DNA from: Lysobacter sp.
Lineage (GTDB): Bacteria; Pseudomonadota; Gammaproteobacteria; Xanthomonadales; Xanthomonadaceae
Assembly (NCBI GenBank): GCA_011526085.1
Contig: WYBC01000038.1
Location: forward strand, 124,001 to 188,000
Direction of reading: 5' to 3'
DNA length: 64,000 nt
In this document: one piece after another, positions 8,369 to 17,377 of the stretch
How the letters are laid out: each line of letters opens with the position of its first letter
How positions within the stretch are numbered: position 1 is the first letter of the stretch
Position numbers and translations under genes: made by a program
Notes under the pieces: model-generated
The model's input: only the letters and a program-made list of their open reading frames with translations
Databases searched by the model: none
What the model was told of the DNA's origin: nothing

Positions 8369-9922
8369 TCAGCCGATGGCGAGCGGCTGTTCGATCGCGA
8401 TGACCAGGAATTCGGCCGGATGGGTGATGGCCAGCAGCACGTGGATGCGCAGGACGCCGTTGAGCAGATCGTCGGCGGTCATCGTCGTGCCGAGGCCGAC
8501 CTGGACCGCGAACGCATCGCTGGCCTTCGCGCCCTGCAGCCCGCCCGCCTGCCAGAGGCCGGTGAGGAATTGTTCGATCGCGCCTTGTACATGGCCCCAG
8601 GTGTTGGCGTCGTTGGCGGCGAACACCAGCGCGCCCAGCCAGGCGCGGATCGACTGCTCGACCATGATCGCGGTGCGCCGCACCGGGAGGTAACGCCAGT
8701 CCTGGCTGTTGCCGTCGAGCGTGCGCGCGCCCCACAGCACCACGCCACGGCCGACGAACAGGCGGAATGCGTCGATCGATTTGCCGCTCACGGGATCGAC
8801 GTTGAGCCCCGCCTGATCCTGGTCGTCGAGCCGGAGGGTCAGGTCCGCGACCATGGCCGGGACGACATTGGCCGGCGCGGTCCAGACGCCGGCGTCGGCG
8901 TCGACCCGCGCGAAGATCCCGGCCACCGCGCCGCTGGGCGGCAGCGTGCCGGCCTTGCGTTCCACGATGGCGACGAGCGCGGCGTAAGCCGGACTCGCGA
9001 TCAGCAGCGCCTGATGATTCTTCGCGACATCGGGCGCGGTCCCCGCGGCGATGGCCTGCAGCAACTGTGCCGCCGCGGGGTTCGACATCGCGTCCGGGCT
9101 CAGCACCGGCAACAGCGAACGCGCGTCGCCGCCGTCGAAATCGGTGTAGTCCATCGTGCCGCTGCGCAGGGCGGTGATCAGGAACGGGTAATACGCTGCG
9201 CCCGTATCGAGCCCGATGTCGCCGGTCGACTGGCGGAAGGCGGCGATGTCCTGCGGCCAGGTCCGCGGATCGGGACGCCATCCGCCCTTCACGTCGAGCA
9301 GCGTCAGGCAGGTGCCCAGCGCCGCGCTCTGCGCGAGCAGCGCCTGGATCAGCGCGAGCGCGTCGGCGTCGGGCAACAGCGTCGCTTCGGGCACGACGTA
9401 CAGCGTGACGTCGGTGCTCGTCTTCAATGCCGCGAGCGCGGCCTGCAGATCGGCGAGCCGCACGTTCGGATTGACCAGCGCGTTGACGAGCGCGGCCGCA
9501 TGGCCCGAGGCGGCCCCGAACCGCCCGGCGGACACGATCCGCGCCTCCGTGCCGCCGTTCGCGAAGAACATCCGCACGCTGTCGCGCAGCCAGTACACGG
9601 TGCCCGGATCGGGCTCGACCGTGCAGCTCACGCTGCCGACCGCATCGACAGCGTCGTCGTCGTTCCCGTCGTCGGCGGGCGGCGACGACAGCACCGTCAC
9701 CCGATAGCGCGGCGCCTGCGGCCGGGTCCCGGGCGGGCCGGTGAAGATCGCGTCGAACTCCGCCATCGAGCCGATCTTCACGGGCACGCAGGTGCAGTCC
9801 GTGCCGTCGAGCGTCGCCTGTGCGGTGTAGCCGATGAAGGCGGGAATCGCGGCCGCCACCGCGACGATGCCGCCGGGAAGACTCTCGTCGATCCTGCTGC
9901 GGATGCCGGTCGTTGCGTTCAT
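8369..9922 (-). CDS. Contractile-tail sheath protein, orphan
   Basis: A 517-residue protein of the tail-sheath family. Its N-terminus has the typical IPAFIGYTA strand. The C-terminal third carries the conserved sheath core: GRGVVLWGARTL, WRYLPVRRTAIMVEQSI, then VQVGLGTTMTADDLLNG and HPAEFLVIAIEQ. Sheath proteins polymerise round an inner tube and contract in phage tails, R-pyocins and extracellular contractile injection systems. No tube, baseplate, spike, LysM or AAA+ partner gene lies nearby, which is unusual. Start at 9922 follows a GGGGGA ribosome-binding site; an earlier in-frame ATG at 10033 gives an arginine-rich extension without family character. It is divergent from the second XVIPCD gene. 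Confidence 0.8.
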   Translation of the reverse strand: MNATTGIRSRIDESLPGGIVAVAAAIPAFIGYTAQATLDGTDCTCVPVKIGSMAEFDAIFTGPPGTRPQAPRYRVTVLSSPPADDGNDDDAVDAVGSVSCTVEPDPGTVYWLRDSVRMFFANGGTEARIVSAGRFGAASGHAAALVNALVNPNVRLADLQAALAALKTSTDVTLYVVPEATLLPDADALALIQALLAQSAALGTCLTLLDVKGGWRPDPRTWPQDIAAFRQSTGDIGLDTGAAYYPFLITALRSGTMDYTDFDGGDARSLLPVLSPDAMSNPAAAQLLQAIAAGTAPDVAKNHQALLIASPAYAALVAIVERKAGTLPPSGAVAGIFARVDADAGVWTAPANVVPAMVADLTLRLDDQDQAGLNVDPVSGKSIDAFRLFVGRGVVLWGARTLDGNSQDWRYLPVRRTAIMVEQSIRAWLGALVFAANDANTWGHVQGAIEQFLTGLWQAGGLQGAKASDAFAVQVGLGTTMTADDLLNGVLRIHVLLAITHPAEFLVIAIEQPLAIG

Positions 9923-10086
9923 CCTGTCGTCCCCCGTGTCCATCGCGGTCTGCGTCGCCGGGCAGGATAGCCGGCAGGCGCGGCGCTGCCCATGCCCGCA
10001 GCCGCGGTTGCGGGGCCGCGACGGCCATCGCACACTGTGCGCCGGTCGCGGCGCGATCGATCCACCGCAGGCGAAGGAGTCGCGAC

Positions 10087-11727
10087 ATGGGCGGCGTGAA
10101 CGAGAAGACCCTCAACAACGGCAACAAGGTCCATCTGGCGAGCTGGGAGCATCTGACGCCGCCGGACCATGGCCTGGATCTGCGATCGAAGACCTGGAAC
10201 GACAGCAGTCCGCGCAAGGACATGCGGTTCTACGATTCCACCGTCGAATACATGCGCAACGACTGGGCGACCCAGAACATGCGCACGGTGCACGCGACGC
10301 TCGGCGGCAAACAGGTGCTGCTGTTCCACAGTCCGACCACCGATACCTGGCATACCACCGACGCGCTCGACATCGACCACAAGACGCCGTGGAAGCAGCA
10401 TCTGCTCGGCCTCGGCGTGAACAACGGCGCCGACGCGCTGATGGCCTACAACGATGTCGGCAACCTGCGCATGCTGCCGTCCGTGCACAACCGCGCCCGC
10501 GACAGCGCCGACGACCTTCTGCGCAAGCATGGGCAGGATTCCCCGCAGTGGAAGGAGTGGGTCAAGGAGCGCTTCGCGTTCGACAACAGCATCCAGATCC
10601 GCGATTTCGATCCCGAGACCGATGGCGCGCGGCGCACCAAGACCACGCTCAACCAGACCTGGACCGAGGAGAACACCCGCTCCGAACTGAAATTCGACAA
10701 GAAGGTGGTCGAGCAGTGGTTCGAGAGCGAGCTGAAGCGGCAGTACGCCGGCAGCGTCAACATCACCAGCGACGACGGCGGGACCAAGTGGCAAGTGCCG
10801 CTGTTCCGCTGCGCCGCGACCGGGCAACTGGTGACCCGCGACGCGTTCGACATCGATCATGTGGTGCCGTTCGAACAGCTCAACAGGAAGATGCTCGAAC
10901 TGCATCCGAACGGCGTGAGCAAGGCCGACGCGCTGAACGCCTACAACGACACCAGCAACCTGCGCCTGGTGGGCCGCAGCGCGAACAGTTCGCACGAATG
11001 GGAGATCGTCCAGGACGGCGGCTATCGCGACAAGGTCGCGCCGAAGATCCGCGGCGAGTTCGATGGTTTCATCGAGAAGAGCGGCCCGATGGATCCGCAG
11101 GTGCAGCAGCGCCTGCGCGAGGCGATCGTCGAACTGCGGGTGGGACAGCAGATGATGACCGAACAGCATTGGGCGAAGACCCATGCGCCGTCGATGCAAC
11201 CGCCGCCGCAGAACCTGCACCAGGGCATGCCGCAGCCGGTCGGCCCGCTGCTCAGCCATTCGAGCCACACCGACCATCCGATGTACCAGAAGATCCTGTC
11301 CGATCTGACGAAACTCGACCCGCAGCAGCGGGTGTTCACCGCCGAGCAGCGCGAAACCATGGCCTCGTCGCTGGTGGTGATGGCCAAGCATCACGGCATG
11401 ACCGGCATCGATCGCGTGCAGGGCTTCGACGATCACGGCAAGCCTTCGATCAAGCTGTCCTTCGACAACGGCGGCATGTCCGCGCCGCAGATGACCTGGC
11501 TGTCGGTCGAAGAGGGGCTGAAGAACCGGTCGGTGACCGCGAACACCGGTGCGCTGGAATTGATGGCGCACCATCGCGAGCAGGTCGCGCAGTCGCTCAA
11601 CACGCAGCGGTCGCAGAGCGTCGACGTGCAGTTGCCGCCGCCGAACGATCCGGGCCAGACCGGTCAGAATCCGCACGGTCAGACCCCCTCCAACCAGGGC
11701 CAGGGCGGTCCCCCGCGGCATCTCTGA
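10087..11727 (+). CDS. XVIPCD-type T4SS effector candidate with two HNH-like motifs (paralogue 2)
   Basis: A 546-residue paralogue of the protein at 5040, starting seven bases after AAGGAG. Shared N-terminal block: LASWEHL, WNDSSPRKDMRFYDSTVEYMRNDW split around residue 45. HNH-like motif 1 is DIDH at 95-98 with NDVGNLRM and N135; motif 2 is DIDH at 255-258 with NDTSNLRL and SANSSHEWE to about 306. A linker rich in Gln and Pro follows, then an XVIPCD-like domain at about 394-500 (HPMYQKIL, GMTGIDRVQGF, WLSVEEGL) and a disordered Gln/Pro/Gly tail. The FAVQG motif has diverged to IKLSFDNG here. Likely a secreted antibacterial nuclease by family analogy. The next gene is on the opposite strand, so no adjacent immunity gene is obvious. 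Confidence 0.73.
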   Translation: MGGVNEKTLNNGNKVHLASWEHLTPPDHGLDLRSKTWNDSSPRKDMRFYDSTVEYMRNDWATQNMRTVHATLGGKQVLLFHSPTTDTWHTTDALDIDHKTPWKQHLLGLGVNNGADALMAYNDVGNLRMLPSVHNRARDSADDLLRKHGQDSPQWKEWVKERFAFDNSIQIRDFDPETDGARRTKTTLNQTWTEENTRSELKFDKKVVEQWFESELKRQYAGSVNITSDDGGTKWQVPLFRCAATGQLVTRDAFDIDHVVPFEQLNRKMLELHPNGVSKADALNAYNDTSNLRLVGRSANSSHEWEIVQDGGYRDKVAPKIRGEFDGFIEKSGPMDPQVQQRLREAIVELRVGQQMMTEQHWAKTHAPSMQPPPQNLHQGMPQPVGPLLSHSSHTDHPMYQKILSDLTKLDPQQRVFTAEQRETMASSLVVMAKHHGMTGIDRVQGFDDHGKPSIKLSFDNGGMSAPQMTWLSVEEGLKNRSVTANTGALELMAHHREQVAQSLNTQRSQSVDVQLPPPNDPGQTGQNPHGQTPSNQGQGGPPRHL

Positions 11728-11770
11728 GCGCCTGTCTGAAACGTTTCTATCGCAGCGGCCTGATCTGTCG

Positions 11771-11888
11771 TCGGAGCCCCTGTGGGAGCGACGGAAGTCG
11801 CGACGGGTCGCGGGTTTCCAACAGCCGAATGGCGGGTCGAGCCGCTCGGAAAGCGTCGCGACTTCCGTCGCTCCCACAGGGGCTCCGA
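11771..11888. repeat. Perfect 35-bp inverted repeat (REP/BIME-like)
   Basis: The arms 11771-11805 and 11854-11888 are exact reverse complements over 35 bases, with a 48-base loop. Each arm contains the core GTGGGAGCGACGGAAGTCGC, which itself holds a short palindrome (GCGAC...GTCGC). This fits the intergenic palindromic repeats common in Xanthomonadaceae. It sits between the convergent ends of XVIPCD gene 2 and the gene at 11933-12358, where it may also act as a terminator or mRNA stabiliser. Confidence 0.8.
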
Positions 11889-11932
11889 TCAGGCCGTCGT
11901 ACCGATGCCATCGGAACCGCTCGATCAGGCTT

Positions 11933-12358
11933 TCAATCGTCGGCGCCCCCGAAGCGGACCCAGCGTTCCGCGCTCGCGACGTCGGCGAAGATCCGCACGT
12001 TGATGCCCAGCGAGCGCGCGAAGATTTCGCCGTGTTCGACCGCGGGCATGAATTCGGCGGTCGGTTCCACCACCGCGATGCGCTCGAAGACATCGCGCTG
12101 ATCGCGGAAGGCATGCGCCAGTTCGGCCAGTTCCGTCGGCGTGGCGGGTTTGCCCTTCTTGCGGTCGATCACCAGCAGTTTGCGGCAGCCGCGCTCGCGG
12201 CCCGTGCGCATGATCTCGCGCCAGTACGCCAGCCGCACCGGCTGCGCGTCCACATCGCCTTCGACCCGCGCCTTGAAGATGTCGTCCTCGATCGTCCAGG
12301 CGAGGCGGTAGGCCGGCTCGGCGGTCGGTGGCGGGTCCTTGTTGCGTTCATCGTTCAT
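11933..12358 (-). CDS. Hypothetical protein, possible SpoIIAA/STAS-like fold
   Basis: A 141-residue cytoplasmic protein. After a polar N-terminus it reads YRLAWTIEDDIFKARVEGDV, then CRKLLVIDRKKGKP, and later IAVVEPTAEF and NVRIFADVASAERWV. The alternating strand-helix pattern, with a final helix like SAERWV, resembles SpoIIAA/STAS-type domains in which the last helix carries an Ala-x-x-Trp-(Leu/Val) pattern. The resemblance is judged by eye and the function is unknown. Start at 12358 is preceded by GGGAGAT. It stands alone. Confidence 0.55.
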   Translation of the reverse strand: MNDERNKDPPPTAEPAYRLAWTIEDDIFKARVEGDVDAQPVRLAYWREIMRTGRERGCRKLLVIDRKKGKPATPTELAELAHAFRDQRDVFERIAVVEPTAEFMPAVEHGEIFARSLGINVRIFADVASAERWVRFGGADD

Positions 12359-12526
12359 GCGTCATCTCCCGACGTGCCGAGAGCATACCCCGCCGCGATG
12401 GAGGGCCGGGTCATGGCGGGCGTGTGATCGCTTTCACGGTCGACGGCGCCGCATGTGCCATGCTTGCCGGCGGTGATGCGGGGGGCGCACCGAACGATGT
12501 CTTCGTCACGAGATCAGGAGCTTCCC

Positions 12527-14062
12527 ATGTCGCTGCGTTCGCCCGTGTCGTCCCTGCCGATCCTCGCCGCGCTTCCCCTGGCGTTCCTGTTGCTGCCCCG
12601 TGCCGCGGACGCGCGGACCTGGACCGTCGGCCCCTCGGGCCGCGATTACACCCAGCTGGCCATCCTGTTCAGCGGCAACGATCTGGCGCCGGGGGACATC
12701 GTCGAAGTCGACGGCAACGCCACCTACGGCAGCGCGATCGTCGGCGACAACGATGGCGGCGCGCCTGGCAATCCGGTGATCATCCGCTGGCGACGCGTCG
12801 CCGGCGCCAGCCGCCCGGTGCTGCAGGGCGGCGTCAACACCATCAAGTTCCAGCGCTCGAACCACGTCGTGTTCGAGGGCTTCGAAGTGCGCGGCGGCAG
12901 CAACACCTGCGTGTTCAGCGAAGCCCACGACGTCACCGTGCGTGATGCGATCATCCATGCCTGTCCGGGGCACGGCATCCTCGGCGCGGACCAGAACTCC
13001 GGATCGTTCACGCTCGAATACAGCGAGATCTACGACGCCGGCTCCGGCAGCACGCGGCACCCGATCTACATGCAGTCGGACGAGATCGCGTACCCCGGAT
13101 CGGTGTTCCGCATGCGCTACAACTATGTGCACGACGGCAACGGCGGCAATCTGCTGAAGAACCGGCACGAACGCGCGGAAATCCACTCCAACTGGTTCGA
13201 AGGATCGGTGTATCAGGAGATCGAACTGATCGGCCCCGACTGCGAGACCCAGGCGGCCGGCTGGACGCGCGCGACGAAGCGCGAGGATGCCGAGCTGCTC
13301 AACAACGTCATCGTCCACAGCTCGGCCAGTTGGCCGAACGCGATCCGCATCGGCGGCGATCTCAACGGCAGCAGCGACGGCCGCGTGCGCATGGTCGGCA
13401 ACACCATCCTGTTCGATCGTCCCGGCGCGGCCACCGCGGTCTACGTGCAGCTCGGCGCGGGCAGCGTGGAGATGCACAACAACGCGATCTTCCAGACCGG
13501 CGGCCAGGCGCCCGCGATCCTCCGCGAGAACACCACCGCCGATGCGCCGGTCTGCGCGCCGTTCACCACCTCGCCGTGGAGCAATGGCCGCCGCGTCGCC
13601 GGCAGCCGCAACTGGGTGCAGTTCGCCGCGACCGCCGTGCCGCCGGAATGGAACGCCACCGTCAAGGATACCGACCCGGGTTTCCGCGACATCGCCGCGC
13701 GCAACCTGCGCCCGCGCAGCAACAGTCCGCTGCGCAACGCCGGCCTCAACCGGCCGCCGTCGCCGGCCAATTTCCCGATGCCGTGGCCGCTGCCCAAGGT
13801 CACCTACGACCCGCCGCTGCGCGCCCGGCTCGCGATCGGCGATCAGCGCGCGCGCATTCCGCAGGGCTTTTTCACGGTCGACATCGGCGCGCTGGAGGAG
13901 GTGGACATCGACAGCCTGATCGGCCCGTTCGCATTGCCCGGCGCATCACCGTTGCTGCCGCCGCGGTCGCGTCCGGTCGTCGCGCCAACGCCGGTGCCCG
14001 CGGCGCCCGCGAAGCGGCGCTGCGACCTGGCCTGCGTGCGCCTCGGCGGATCGAGGCGGTAA
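12527..14062 (+). CDS. Secreted right-handed parallel beta-helix protein
   Basis: A 511-residue exported protein. The signal peptide ends near ADA-RT at about residue 28. The mature part opens with WTVGPSGRDYTQL and runs through repeated short strands (IVEVDGNATYGSAI, NHVVFEGFEVRGGSNT, DVTVRDAIIHACPGHGI, FRMRYNYVHDGNGGNLL), the pattern of pectate-lyase-like right-handed beta-helices. Such proteins bind or cleave polysaccharides; no specific lyase triad can be assigned by eye. The last ~50 residues are Pro/Ala-rich, ending in a Cys pair region (RRCDLACVRLG). Start at 12527 is set by AGGAG six bases upstream and the signal peptide. It is convergent with the fasciclin gene. Confidence 0.75.
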   Translation: MSLRSPVSSLPILAALPLAFLLLPRAADARTWTVGPSGRDYTQLAILFSGNDLAPGDIVEVDGNATYGSAIVGDNDGGAPGNPVIIRWRRVAGASRPVLQGGVNTIKFQRSNHVVFEGFEVRGGSNTCVFSEAHDVTVRDAIIHACPGHGILGADQNSGSFTLEYSEIYDAGSGSTRHPIYMQSDEIAYPGSVFRMRYNYVHDGNGGNLLKNRHERAEIHSNWFEGSVYQEIELIGPDCETQAAGWTRATKREDAELLNNVIVHSSASWPNAIRIGGDLNGSSDGRVRMVGNTILFDRPGAATAVYVQLGAGSVEMHNNAIFQTGGQAPAILRENTTADAPVCAPFTTSPWSNGRRVAGSRNWVQFAATAVPPEWNATVKDTDPGFRDIAARNLRPRSNSPLRNAGLNRPPSPANFPMPWPLPKVTYDPPLRARLAIGDQRARIPQGFFTVDIGALEEVDIDSLIGPFALPGASPLLPPRSRPVVAPTPVPAAPAKRRCDLACVRLGGSRR

Positions 14063-14108
14063 ACGCGCGTCGCGCCCACGCGTCGCCGACCCGCGCCTGA
14101 CGCGGACA

Positions 14109-14140
14109 CGACAACGGCAGGGCGAACCCTGCCGTTGTCG
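14109..14140. terminator. Bidirectional hairpin terminator
   Basis: A perfect 14-bp stem, CGACAACGGCAGGG, with a CGAA tetraloop and its exact complement. It lies between the convergent beta-helix gene and the fasciclin gene. There is no long T-run on the plus strand, so termination strength is uncertain. Confidence 0.75.
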
Positions 14141-14177
14141 CGTGTTGCGTGTTGTCGCCGCGATGCGGCGACCGGGA

Positions 14178-14699
14178 TCAGACGACGGCGGCGGTCGGCA
14201 GATTGACCTTGTCGATGCCGTGGATCACGCCGTTGCTGCTGCCGAGGTCGCTGTCCGTGACCTGCGCGCCGTCGATGCTGAACTTGCCGTCGGTCAGTTT
14301 GATCGGCGCGGATTGGCCGTGCATGGTGCGGGCGGAGTCCCACTTGCCGATGTCGGCGGCGCTCTTGCGGCCGGTCAGCACGTGGTACTTCAGGACCGAG
14401 GCCAGCTCGGCCTTGTTTTCGGGCTTCATCAGCGAATCGAGCTTGCCCGCCGGCAGCTTGGCGAAGGCCGCATCGGTCGGCGCGAACACGGTGAACGGGC
14501 CGGGGCCGCGCAGCGTCTCGGCGAGTCCGGCCTGTTCGACCGCCTTCGCGAAGGTGTTGTAGGACCCCTGGCCGGCGGCGGTGTCGAGCAGGTTCCTGTT
14601 CTGCGTGCCGGCCGGAGCGGCGTCCTGCTTGATGTCCTGGTGGCCGCTCGGCGCGGTACCGGTGCCGGTGATGATCGATGTCTTGTTCTGGGTATTCAT
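14178..14699 (-). CDS. Fasciclin (FAS1) domain protein
   Basis: A 173-residue protein with one FAS1 domain: NTFAKAVEQAGL, GPFTVFAPTDAAFAKLP (the hallmark H1 motif), LKYHVLTGR, and the closing GVIHGIDKVNLP (H2-like). FAS1 domains act in cell adhesion and surface interactions and are usually exported. Here the chosen start (14699, with an AGAGAGA ribosome-binding site) gives a polar N-terminus without a signal peptide. The in-frame extension upstream is not convincingly a signal peptide either, so the location is uncertain. Confidence 0.83.
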   Translation of the reverse strand: MNTQNKTSIITGTGTAPSGHQDIKQDAAPAGTQNRNLLDTAAGQGSYNTFAKAVEQAGLAETLRGPGPFTVFAPTDAAFAKLPAGKLDSLMKPENKAELASVLKYHVLTGRKSAADIGKWDSARTMHGQSAPIKLTDGKFSIDGAQVTDSDLGSSNGVIHGIDKVNLPTAAVV

Positions 14700-15130
14700 C
14701 TGGAATGTTCTCTCTGGAGCGATCGACGGCGCATCGCGGAGCGCGATGGCTGCGGATCGAAGGCGGCTCGAGCCGCGAATCCCGTGTCGAACGGGCGTCG
14801 AAGACGCGCATGGTCGACGGGAGCAATGGCCCGGTGCGGAGTAGGGGGGAGTGACGCGGCGCGACCGGGACGGTGGCAGCGACCTTGCGTCGCTGCGTGA
14901 TGAAACCATACGCTTTCGATTGTTAGCGCAGCGTAATGTCGGCGCCGACATCGTCGTGGGCCGGCGCCGCGCGACAAGTCCACGACACCGCCGCGACACC
15001 GCCATGACCGGCGACCCGTGCCGCGTGCAGCCGTGCATGGCATCATTGGGATCGCGATTTCCGGGCTGCCGCCGAGCCCCGGACCGATCGCCGCGAGCAT
15101 CCCCAAAGAAGGACCGACGAGGAAACGACC
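14700..15130. other. Intergenic region between divergent fasciclin and XVIPCD genes
   Basis: About 430 bases. Reading frames here are arginine-rich shadows without ribosome-binding sites. The centre (about 14900-14945) is locally AT-richer than its surroundings and probably contains one or both promoters. The ribosome-binding site GAGGA of the XVIPCD gene lies at 15119-15123. No clear palindromic operator found. Confidence 0.45.
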
Positions 15131-16741
15131 ATGCCGACCGATGACGTCGAACTCTTGAGCGGTTACACCGTCAAGATCGCCTATACCGACGATTTGCAGC
15201 CGACGCAGCACGGCGAGGGCTACGACAATCAGTGGAAGCAGACCAAGGGCCGCACCGGCCTGAGCTTCTACGATTCCACCGTCGATTACATGCGCAACGA
15301 ATGGGTCGAGATCCCGGGCAACATGCGCAGCGTCGAGGGGACCATCGAAGACAAGAAACTGCTGCTGTTCTTCGACGAACGGACCCGGACCTGGAACTCG
15401 GCCGAAGCCCTGGACGTCGACCACAAGCAGCCGTGGCTGGAACATTTCCGCGAGCTCGAGGGCTGGTCCAAGAGCGACGCGATGCTGTGCTACAACGACG
15501 TCGACAACCTGCGCATGGTGTCCGCCACCTACAACCGCGCGCGCACGTCCGCCGACAAGATCCTCGACGAGCACGGCGCCGAGTCGCCGGAGTGGCGCGA
15601 CTGGGTCCAGAAGAAGATGCGGTTCGACGTCGACAAGGACTATCCGGCCTACGACGTCGCCACCGATGGCACCACCCGCAACAAGAAGACCACGGAAGCG
15701 GAGTGGACCCAGGGCGTCGATCGCGAAGGCCTGAACTTCGATTCCGGGATCAAGAAGGTCTGGTTCCAGCACGCCCTGAAGGAAGCCTACGCCGGCGAGG
15801 TGACGATTCCCGACCCCGACCATCCGGACGACCGCAGCCGCGATCATTCCGTGCAGTTGTTCAGGTGCGGCGCGACCGACCAGTACGTGACGATGGGCGG
15901 CATCGACATCGACCACAAGATCACCTTCGCCGAAAAACTCGGCGACATGCTGGAACAGAATCGGCTGCAGCGCGAACAGGCCGAGTTGCTGGGTCTGGAT
16001 CCGGTGCCGCCGATCACCAAGGCGCAGGTGCTGGATCTCTACAACGATCCGGAGAATCTGCGCCTGGTGTCGCGTTCGGCCAACAGCTCCCACGAATGGG
16101 AAGTCGGCCTGGACGGCCAGCTGTACGATCCGGTCTTCGACGACTACGAATACGCCACTGAAGAGCCCAAGCCGGTCGTCGAGGACGACGACGAGGCGCC
16201 GATCCAGTACGAGGACGATGCGCCGCAGGTCAATCTCAAGAAGCGGGGGCGCGACGACCCGCTCGCACCGAAGCCCAGCCTGGACGACGACAACGCGCTG
16301 GAGCCGGTCACCAAGCGCGACAAACCCATCGGCGATCCCTCGGCGATCGACCCGCGCGAGGCCGCGCTGCTCAACCTGCAGGGGCGCGATTTCGACATGT
16401 ACCAGAAGATCGTCGGCGACATCGGCAAGCTCGATCCGGCCGAGACCGGTCCGCTCACCGACAAGCAGCGCGAGAACCTGGCGATGTCGCTGGTCTCCTT
16501 CGCGCGCCAGGGCGGGCTCAACCAGGTCGATCATGTGGTGACGTTCAACGAGACGGGCCATCATCCGATCCTGTTTGCGGTGCAGGGACCGCTCGATCAG
16601 GACACCGGCAAGGTCTGGCTCCCGGTCGACCGGTTCAAGCATCAACCGATGGAAGTGACCGCGCAGTTGCTGGCGGACCATCCCTCGCCGGTGAAGGAAG
16701 AGCCGCAGCATCTGCGGACGACGAACCCGCAGCATCTCTGA
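15131..16741 (+). CDS. XVIPCD-type T4SS effector candidate with two HNH-like motifs (paralogue 3)
   Basis: A 536-residue paralogue of the proteins at 5040 and 10087, starting seven bases after GAGGA. HNH-like motif 1: DVDH at 95-98, NDVDNLRM and N135. Motif 2: DIDH at 259-262, NDPENLRL and SANSSHEWE at 316-324. A strongly acidic linker follows (about 337-390, many Asp/Glu). The XVIPCD domain at about 420-518 is the best conserved of the three: FDMYQKIV, GLNQVDHVV and ILFAVQGPL, matching the GLxRIDHV and FAVQG signature motifs of Xanthomonadales T4SS substrates. A thioredoxin-like gene follows after only 20 bases. Likely a secreted nuclease toxin; activity not shown. Confidence 0.77.
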   Translation: MPTDDVELLSGYTVKIAYTDDLQPTQHGEGYDNQWKQTKGRTGLSFYDSTVDYMRNEWVEIPGNMRSVEGTIEDKKLLLFFDERTRTWNSAEALDVDHKQPWLEHFRELEGWSKSDAMLCYNDVDNLRMVSATYNRARTSADKILDEHGAESPEWRDWVQKKMRFDVDKDYPAYDVATDGTTRNKKTTEAEWTQGVDREGLNFDSGIKKVWFQHALKEAYAGEVTIPDPDHPDDRSRDHSVQLFRCGATDQYVTMGGIDIDHKITFAEKLGDMLEQNRLQREQAELLGLDPVPPITKAQVLDLYNDPENLRLVSRSANSSHEWEVGLDGQLYDPVFDDYEYATEEPKPVVEDDDEAPIQYEDDAPQVNLKKRGRDDPLAPKPSLDDDNALEPVTKRDKPIGDPSAIDPREAALLNLQGRDFDMYQKIVGDIGKLDPAETGPLTDKQRENLAMSLVSFARQGGLNQVDHVVTFNETGHHPILFAVQGPLDQDTGKVWLPVDRFKHQPMEVTAQLLADHPSPVKEEPQHLRTTNPQHL

Positions 16742-16761
16742 CGCCGCCCCGGAGAACATCC

Positions 16762-17082
16762 GTGTCCTATACCGCCGCCTATGCCGATCACGAACCCGCG
16801 CGCAGCGACGTGGATGCGCTGCCCGGCATCACCGTGCTGGAATTCGGCGCACCGTGGTGCCCGCACTGCATCGGCGCGCAGCCGTTGATCGAACATGCGC
16901 TCGCCGGACGCGACGACGTGCGCCATCTCAAGATCGAGGATGGCCCGGGGCGAGCGCTGGGGCGCTCGTACCGCATCAAGCTGTGGCCGAGCGTGCTGGT
17001 CCTGCGCGACGGCGAGGAGCGCGCGCGCGCGGTGCGGCCGACGACGCTGGATGAGATCGCACGCATGCTGGTCGAAGCCTGA
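16762..17082 (+). CDS. Thioredoxin-like protein
   Basis: A 106-residue thioredoxin-fold protein using a GTG start with GGAG seven bases upstream. The active site APWCPHC at about residues 31-37 is a CxxC motif with the usual Trp before it, and a cis-proline-like LWPSVLVL follows. It has no signal peptide and so probably acts in the cytoplasm as a disulfide reductase. The 20-base gap after XVIPCD gene 3 suggests co-transcription. It is either a hitchhiker or a redox partner; nothing links it directly to immunity. Confidence 0.8.
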   Translation: MSYTAAYADHEPARSDVDALPGITVLEFGAPWCPHCIGAQPLIEHALAGRDDVRHLKIEDGPGRALGRSYRIKLWPSVLVLRDGEERARAVRPTTLDEIARMLVEA

Positions 17083-17377
17083 GCCGATCCGGGTGCGCGA
17101 TGCGTGCGACGCGGAGATCGTCGCACAGGCATTCGTGAAGGTTGTGTAGCGTTCAGTTCCGCGCGCGGCCGCGACGTTCAGTTTTCCGTGCGCGAAGCCC
17201 GTCGTTGCGTGCGCGTCGCCGGGCGCCTAGCGCGTCTTTCTTCCGCATGGGTTAAGGCCGTGTTGCGTTCACGTTCGCGCAGGAGATTCGATTCATGCGC
17301 GGCCTCGCATGGTGGACCCCGATGGACACCGAAGCACCGGTGTCGATCTTTCCCCCAAGACTCCGGAGTATCCCGCC

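Noticed and set aside
5040-16741. T4SS structural genes or a prophage around the effector cluster
   Set aside because: Apart from one sheath gene there are no virB, virD4, integrase, terminase, capsid or portal genes, so neither a T4SS locus nor a prophage can be claimed.
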